A stretch of DNA of 64,000 bases, taken from positions 62,001-126,000 of the forward strand of contig CAOLHI010003123.1 of assembly GCA_948474755.1 (NCBI GenBank). Reading direction: 5' to 3'. The notes under the pieces were generated by a model, which ran no database searches, was not told where the DNA came from, and saw only the letters and a list, made by a program, of their open reading frames with translations. This stretch comes from Ctenosaura bakeri. Lineage: Eukaryota; Chordata; Lepidosauria; Squamata; Iguanidae. Below, piece after piece: positions 58,549 to 64,000 of the stretch; positions within the stretch are counted from its first letter, which is position 1, and each line of letters opens with the position of its first letter. The position numbers and the translations under genes are program-made.

Positions 58549-58755
58549 GACCCATGATCACACCGCCATCCTGCACTTATCTGGTGTGCGGAGGGTCCTG
58601 AAGTGCAATGGCTTTGCTTCCTGCCCCAGCACAGCCTACAAAAGTACCCAGCTGCACTGTGGAAGGAAGAAGCAGGGCCATTGTGTGTCCTTCCCAGCAG
58701 AGCCACTGCTGGGATCTCCATGGGAGGATGTTGGAAGAAGTGTGAAAAGGGTCTA
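58549..58755. repeat. MITE with TIR like the 30,454 element
   Basis: The left end tgacccatgatcacac and right end gtgtgaaaagggtcta are partly complementary and share the ggcccttttcacaYg style of the 30,454-30,940 element. Moderately GC-rich inside an AT-rich intron. Confidence 0.5.
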
Positions 58756-58990
58756 GAATTATGCAAATGTGGATTAATTCTACCCCTATATTTTATTTTA
58801 AATACCACATCTTCAACTGGACTGAACTTTATAGATGGTAATATAAACTCAAATAAACCGTGTGAGAATATCTTATTATAATGCCCTGTGAATGAAAAAT
58901 CAATAACAACTTCTCTAATATTAAATAATTAGAATGTAAATAAACAATGTAATAATTACTGATTATGGGTTTCTTTTAAAATGTATGTAG

Positions 58991-59162
58991 TTATAAAAAG
59001 AAAAGATTTTCTGCAATGGAGGAATCTCTCATTATAATCAGTGTGCTGAAAGAAGTTAATTTACCGAAATTTCTGGCTGATGATGCTTCATTATTTGAAG
59101 ACATTATGACAGATCTGTTTCCAGAGATGAAAGTTCCAAAAGTAAACCCCAAACGACTAGAG
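58991..59162 (+). CDS. DNAH14: Dynein heavy chain exon 9: AAA1/AAA2 boundary
   Basis: 172 bases. After a lysine-rich start it encodes MEESLIISVLKEVNLPKFLA and DDASLFEDIMTDLFPEMKVP, corresponding to dynein …LxRxLxDxNLPKFLxxDxxLFxGIxxDLFPGxxxP. Acceptor tatgtag at 58,990, chosen because it alone restores the phase from exon 8. Donor gtaatg at 59,163. The NLPKFL and DLFP landmarks are unmistakable. Confidence 0.94.
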
Positions 59163-59497
59163 GTAATGAAATATATTATCAATAGAAAATAAGGCTGTAG
59201 TTAGAAATGAAAAATGTTGCTAACCATTAGAGTTAAGACAAAGACCATCAAAGTCTGAATTTCTCCGATTTTCAAGGAAGGGAGCAAGTTTGCACCCTCT
59301 GAATGAAGAGGTACAGAAACAAAGTATCAGGTTTAGGCAGGGTCTCTTCAGTCATAGTTAACAAGATTTCTTTAATTTTCCTGCTTCCTTTATTACTACA
59401 TCTTGCTACCATTTTTCTTCAACAGCAGACTGTGAGCTATTATTTTATATTATTCTTGGAGTATCGTTGTAATTCATACTTTTTTTTTAAATTTTAG

Positions 59498-59587
59498 ACT
59501 GCAATATCTCTTGCAATACAGCATTTATGTCTGCAGCCCTGGGAAAGTCAGATAGAGAAGGTTATACAATTTTACAACCAAATTATG
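59498..59587 (+). CDS. DNAH14: Dynein heavy chain exon 10: entry to AAA2
   Basis: 90 bases, exactly 30 codons: TAISLAIQHLCLQPWESQIE, then KVIQFYNQIM. KVIQFYE(T/Q)M precedes the AAA2 P-loop in dynein heavy chains, so the next exon (not found before 64,000) should carry the AAA2 GPTGGGKT loop. Acceptor attttag at 59,497, donor gtaagt at 59,588. Phase 0 at both ends. Confidence 0.92.
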
Positions 59588-59867
59588 GTAAGTACAACAA
59601 AGCATAAATTGAAGTGAGAAGTTTCGCAGTATTTAGCTGAATTGCATACATTGCATTCAGCTGCTTAAATCAAATTACAAGTCCCAACTAGAGGAAGATT
59701 GTGGATGCTAGGTCAGCATTTTATTAACCCAGATTTAATAGGTCTATCATAGTTGGGGCTGGTATTTCAATATAGACCAAAGTGTCCAGGAAGCTTTTGT
59801 ATTGCAACCAGAGAAGTAGAAGTTGCAACAAATGAAAAGTACTAAGAAAAACAGCTGGCCTAAATAC

Positions 59868-60010
59868 CCTAAAGGCATCAGATCCTAGCTGCTGTTGGAC
59901 GCTAAGTAGGGTCAGCTCTGGTTAGTACTTAGATGGGAGACTGTCAATGAATACCAAGTGGTGTGGGCTGTATTTCAGAGGATGGAACTGGCAAAACAAC
60001 TTCTGAGTAC
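59868..60010 (+). repeat. 5S rRNA-derived SINE
   Basis: ggcatcagatcctagctgct, then gctaagtagggtcagctctg, gttagtacttagatgggaga and aataccaagtggtgtgggct follow 5S rRNA from its A-box to its 3' end (gctaagcagggtcgggcctg, gttagtacttggatgggaga in 5S). A SINE body (gaggatggaactggcaaaac) follows. It is a 5S-Sauria-like SINE, not a 5S gene: the first 30 bases are missing and many changes are present. Confidence 0.85.
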
Positions 60011-60265
60011 AGTAGACCTTCCACATTCACAAGGGATAGGGACACAGATCCCTTGCAAATGTCTAATCATGAACAAGGCACCCTCCCTACAGGCCTCTGT
60101 CTGACTGGTGCACCCACCCAGGTGGGGGGGCAGGGAACAGGCAATCGCCCTCTCTGCACCTTCCTGCTGCCCGCCCAGGGCATCCCTGCACTGGCAGTGG
60201 CTGCGAGGGTGGCAGGAGGAGTACAGGGAAGCATACCCGCACCAGTGGAAGCAGGAGGAGTGAAA
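60009..60265. repeat. Possible mariner/Tigger-like fragment, GC-rich
   Basis: Starts acagtagaccttccacattc, then acaagggatagggacacaga, resembling the Tigger/pogo TIR cagtaggccctcc…. The GC-rich interior (about 60,110-60,250) has no recognised coding content. The right end was not identified. Confidence 0.4.
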
Positions 60266-60269
60266 TAAT

Positions 60270-61440
60270 GAAGAAAAAAGCAAAGATGATAATTTTGCTG
60301 CTGTGCTCACATATTGTAATCTCTTGCCATACTTCTTCTCCATTCGATCTTCCACTAGTCCCAACAAATATAATTCGGGTTTCAGTCAAACATTAACTTT
60401 CAGAAAATTTTGCACCATAAAAAAGTATTTGATTCCAGAATTTTTTGGCCTTTCCAGAAGTCCAGCACATGTGACAAAAAGATTCCACCTGTTGCTCACA
60501 TTTCCAACACACATTGGTAGCCTTCTTATGCATTTTGGCAAATTTTTCAGGTGTGAAGTACCAATAATACATCACCTGATAAAAGTTCTGTTTAAGATCA
60601 TAAGATAGTGTAAGTTTCATTCCCATCCACCACGTTTTTCCAGCTGTGTCTTATATGGAACAATTTGTGCCCACTTTATAATGTAATCTGTGACCTGCTC
60701 CTATCCCATCTCTATTTTCAACAAACACTTATACATCTTTCCAATTAAATGTTCATCATTTGAACACTACCTCTAAAATTCTGAATTATTCAATTCAAAA
60801 TCATGCATTTTTATCCATTTTAAAGCTTTCTATTGTTTGTCTATAAGAGAACTGTTGAAAACCTTTAACCCTCTGACAGTAATTCTTCAATCAATTTAAT
60901 TCTATATTGTTCTTGCTCAAATTCCAGAGGATCTTAGCAAGTTGCCCACTTTTTGTTTGCTGTTGTCTTTCTATAAAAAGCTTCTTGCAATGAAACCCAT
61001 AAAAGCATATTCAGGCATAACTTTGGTTAATATCTTTTTCATATTCTTAACAAAACATATCTCACAGAATTATCATTAAGGTATACATTCATTTTAGCTT
61101 TAACATATCATAAATACTCATGCCTCCTAAACTTCAATTCATGTCCTTCTAAATTCAACAATCTCTTATTTTAAACATAGTCCAATCTTTCACCCAAACT
61201 AAATAGCATGCAGAAAAATACAATTTCAGAACTGGTACTCCCCCTCTTTGTTTTGCATCTTGTAAAATTTTATATTTAACTCTTAGCTTCTTCCCTTGCC
61301 ATAAAAAGTTTGATAGGTCAGACTGCCATCGTTTAAATAGAACATAATTGGTCAAAATTGGTATAGTCTGGAACAAAAACAACATTCTCAGAAAGATTTT
61401 CATTTTTATCACACATATCTTCCCCAAGAATGATAATTCT
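60270..61440 (-). mobile_element. L1 ORF2 C-terminal fragment, minus strand
   Basis: 61,427-61,155 reads QSDLSNFLWQGKKLRVKYKI and QRGGVPVLKLYFSACYLVWV. 60,626-60,393 reads YYWYFTPEKFAKMHKKATNV and CWKCEQQVESFCHMCWTSGK, the L1 ORF2 C-terminal Cys domain. 5'-truncated, with frameshifts between. Possibly separate from the fragment starting at 61,441. Confidence 0.8.
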
Positions 61441-62160
61441 TTTTTTGTGTTATTATTTTTTATTATGATAAATATTTACAAAGACAGAAAAATATAAGCA
61501 TGAATAACAAAATTACATAATAGAGAATACACATAGGAACTAATAAATAAAAAAACTCAGAAAGAAAAGTACAAATGTGACATTCAAAGAAGACAATACC
61601 TGGGGGGAGGGGGAGCCATGGAGATTGCATAAGAGGCTGGAACTGTGTCTCCTACAAGCCAATGATTAAAAAAGTTAAATAATCCCACTGGAATGAAGAG
61701 AAGAGAGTGAGTAATTACAAATATTTACAGCGAAAAGACGGGCATGAATCAGAGTGTTTTAATTGGAGTTTAAACTGAGAGAAAGATAAATAGACTTTAC
61801 TTTCGATTTTACAGCGGTCTGCTATCAGACAAAGCTGGGTGATTTCCAAAAGTCTTGGAACATTAAAGCAAAACTTTAAATTGTGAATTGATTTACTGGA
61901 AGGTTTTGGGAAGGAATGAAAACTGACTAACAGAAGCTTAATTGAAGTTTGTACTTGGAAAAAGGAAAATAAACTGTACTTTCATTTTGGCAGCCAGCTT
62001 GTGACTCAGCAAGTTGGCGGATATCCAAAACACAAAAGCCTCATAAAATTAAACCTAAACAGGCTGTTGTAGTTTGGGAGAGACAAAACCCCGCAAAACC
62101 AACAGATAAGAGATACTTAAAATTAATTTGAACCAAGTCAAATGATAGTTTCATGTCTAA

Positions 62161-62989
62161 CAATAAAAAAGAAGAACCCTCCAAAGCATTAGAAATGGTT
62201 GCGAGACCTGAAATTCCAAGCAAACAGTCAGAGAGAGAGAGAGAGTCAAACAGGAAATGGAGACATGAAACAATGGTTCCTACAGGCTTTGAGTCAGAAT
62301 AATGAAGTTCTTACAGCTACAATAACCACTAAAATAATGCATGAGGTGAATGAATCCATTCAGGAGATAACAAAAGAAATTTAAAAACTGGATAAGAAAG
62401 TTGATACCCTGCAAGAAAAGCAAAATTCCCAACAGAAGGCAATATTGGAACTTACAACTAGATTGGATCAGCAGGAATGGTGAATTATCGATCTACAAGA
62501 CAGAAACTGCAGGAACAACATTCACATTCATGATTTTCCTGAGATTTCAAATGAAACTGTAAGAAGTTTGAGGGAAGAAGTCCAGAAATGACTGCAGATT
62601 ACTTGAGATGAGCAGGATGTGGAGCATATTCATAGAGCAACAACAATAAAGAGAGGCCTCGGTCCCAGAGATGTAATTATGAGAATATCAAGCTCTAATA
62701 AAAAGGACATTTTGATGAAAGCAATTAGAAAACTTCAGGACCACTAAAATATGGTGATACTATGATTGAAATCTTTAATGATCTCTGCCGGGAGACAGTT
62801 GATTGGAGAAGAGGAATCAAACACTGTACTGCAGTTTTACAAAGAGCTGAAATAAAATACAGTTGGAGGTACCCTATTTTTTTGAAATTCCAGAGGGCAG
62901 GCAAGCAATACAGGATATATTCCCTTGAGCAGGGAACAGAGCTTTTGAAAGATCTGAATTTAATGCAGCAAGAAGAAAAATGCAGCTGA
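62161..62989 (+). pseudogene. L1 ORF1 pseudogene, plus strand
   Basis: Coiled-coil, RRM-like and C-terminal domains are recognisable in order. The C-terminal part reads IEIFNDLCRETVDWRRGIKH, then YSWRYPIFLKFQRAGKQY, like L1 FxDLSxxTxxxRRxFxxxxxxLxxxxIxYRWxxPFxL. At least four stops or frameshifts. Sequence differs from the ORF1 at 38 kb, so this is another L1 family. Confidence 0.78.
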
Positions 62990-63063
62990 AAGATCTATGG
63001 AGATTGGCGTGGCTGGAGGATCAAAGGAGAGATAGAGAAGACAAAAGAACAACAATATTGACA

Positions 63064-63126
63064 AGAAATGTGCGTATGTGTGTGCATACACATATATGTG
63101 TGTATGTACATACACATATATATAAT
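63064..63126. repeat. Alternating purine-pyrimidine microsatellite
   Basis: Interrupted (TG)n/(CA)n/(TA)n tract (tgcgtatgtgtgtgcataca, then cacatatatgtgtgtatgta) capable of Z-DNA or cruciform forms. Lies between ORF1 and the ORF2 remnant of the L1. Confidence 0.8.
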
Positions 63127-64000
63127 GGGAAGAAAAAAATAATAATCATAATGAGAGGGGGAAGGCTACATTAGAAGAGATATGTATAATAAACAAGTGA
63201 GAGGAGGAACCTGCTTCTGTGCCAGAGAATCTGACTATCTTTTGCCCCCGCCCCCGGAGGGCTTGTTAAAGCCATGAGAGGGATTCAGGTATCGATACCT
63301 CGGGGAAGGGGGAAGCTGTTTATGTGGGCATGGGGAGGTGGGAGAAGAGGGGAGGGAGGAGGCAGGAGAAGGGAGGGGGGATTACCAATAAAAGTATCAG
63401 AAATAGAATTGAAAAATTGGCAGTTATTATTGAACAATTTTTGTAATGGGGACAAGAAAGCAAGGATTAATAAGAAATTGGGCCTCCCAAACTTAAAGTG
63501 GTATTATAATGCAAATCAATTGAGATATATTATAGATAGAGTCAGGAAAATGGGATTTAGAATGGTTAGAGATGGAAACAATAAAAATTGAGAGGAGACT
63601 AGAGAATATCTTTTTTGGAATCTGGTCAAGAGAGAAATAGAAAAAAATAGAAAATCCCCTTTTAAAGAATATATTAGAAATATGGAAGAAAACCAAGGAA
63701 ATACTAATGCCGGCTATCTCACCATTAACTCCAGTAGTGATGTTGGAAAAATTTCCAATAAATTTAAGGGATGAATTAGAGAAGGAATTAAAAAAGCAGG
63801 GAATATATTAGTTAAAAGAATGGATGAATATAATGACGAATAAAGATAGAATAAAGGAGAGGTTGCAGGGTACTAAGAGGTCATGACTTAATTATATTCA
63901 GCTGGAGCAGTGGACAAGGAATTGGAAAAGCAATAATAAAGATTTTAGAGAATATACTAGATTTGAACAAATGATTAAGCAAAGAGATGATATGGAAGAA

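Larger units (their letters stand above)
8855..59587 (+). other. DNAH14: Dynein heavy chain gene, partial (10 exons seen)
   Basis: Gene span of an axonemal-type dynein heavy chain, the motor subunit that moves along ciliary microtubules. Ten exons were assembled by eye, and all junction phases agree (0,2,0,0,2,2,0,2,0 from exon 1/2 to 9/10). They cover the linker end, AAA1 and the beginning of AAA2. The 5' stem and the rest of the motor are outside the window. Introns range from about 330 bp to 28.6 kb, the large ones being swollen by transposons. The DNAH14 assignment rests on remembered family features such as Lys in NPGYKGR where most dyneins have Ala. DNAH6 or the DNAH3/7/12 group are the alternatives. 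Dynein family is certain; the paralogue is inferred. Confidence 0.85.
61600..64000 (+). mobile_element. L1 LINE with ORF1 and most of ORF2 deleted, runs off the window
   Basis: The 5' end near 61,600 carries ggggagggggagccatggag, an L1-type start. The 5'UTR runs to about 62,160. ORF1 (62,161-62,989) has SQNNEVLTATITTKIMHEVN coiled coil, DRNCRNNIHIHDFPEISNET (the L1 RRNNIRIxGFPE motif) and RDVIMRISSSNKKDILMKA. Instead of an endonuclease and RT, a purine-rich segment leads at about 63,380-63,410 straight into the ORF2 C-terminal region (ARINKKLGLPNLKWYYNANQ). The 3' end lies beyond 64,000. Confidence 0.78.

Noticed and set aside
59868..60010. Functional 5S rRNA gene
   Set aside because: The 5' third is missing, several conserved bases are changed, and a SINE body follows, so it is a SINE.
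59588..64000. The next dynein exon with the AAA2 P-loop
   Set aside because: No GPTGGGKT-like coding sequence was found; the region holds SINE and L1 sequence.

Overview
The window is vertebrate genomic DNA, most likely from a squamate reptile (lizard). The evidence is a Sauria-type tRNA-derived SINE, a 5S-rRNA-derived SINE, a CR1 tail, an L1, and many DIRS-type tyrosine-recombinase retrotransposon relics. The DNA is AT-rich, intronic in character, and has no bacterial gene organisation.

The only host gene I can support lies on the + strand. It is part of an axonemal dynein heavy chain, best matching DNAH14 from memory of the family. Ten exons between about 8,855 and 59,587 encode the end of the linker/stem region, all of AAA1 (Walker A, Walker B, sensor I) and the start of AAA2. 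All nine exon-exon junctions agree in phase, and every exon has GT/AG borders, so the gene looks intact. It enters and leaves the window incomplete.

Everything else is intron, mostly filled with transposable elements. 2-27 kb: four older DIRS pieces (2.2-3.9, 4.8-8.3, 11.8-13.1 and 20.6-26.15 kb, the last with both inverted terminal repeats), one DIRS gag piece of another subfamily (16.7-18.3 kb), SINEs and hAT-like pieces. 27-32 kb: an unclassified repeat with a 139-bp tandem array, foldback MITEs, and a CR1 tail carrying a GC-rich MITE. 32.2-47.6 kb: a nest. A 7.1-kb L1 on the minus strand has a 17-bp target site duplication (TSD), and is interrupted by a 6.7-kb second non-LTR element (13-bp TSD) and by two solo LTRs. 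48-56.3 kb: two DIRS relics of a second subfamily, another solo LTR and a Tc1-like transposase relic. 59.9-64 kb: 5S SINE, L1 fragments on both strands, and an internally deleted L1 running off the window end.

I found no new gene system. The points most worth checking are the second non-LTR element, which starts with an L1-like 5' terminus and is almost intact; the recurrent solo-LTR insertions into DIRS recombinase sequence; the consensus splice donors carried by DIRS termini inside dynein introns; and an 80-bp-arm palindrome inside a DIRS recombinase relic.
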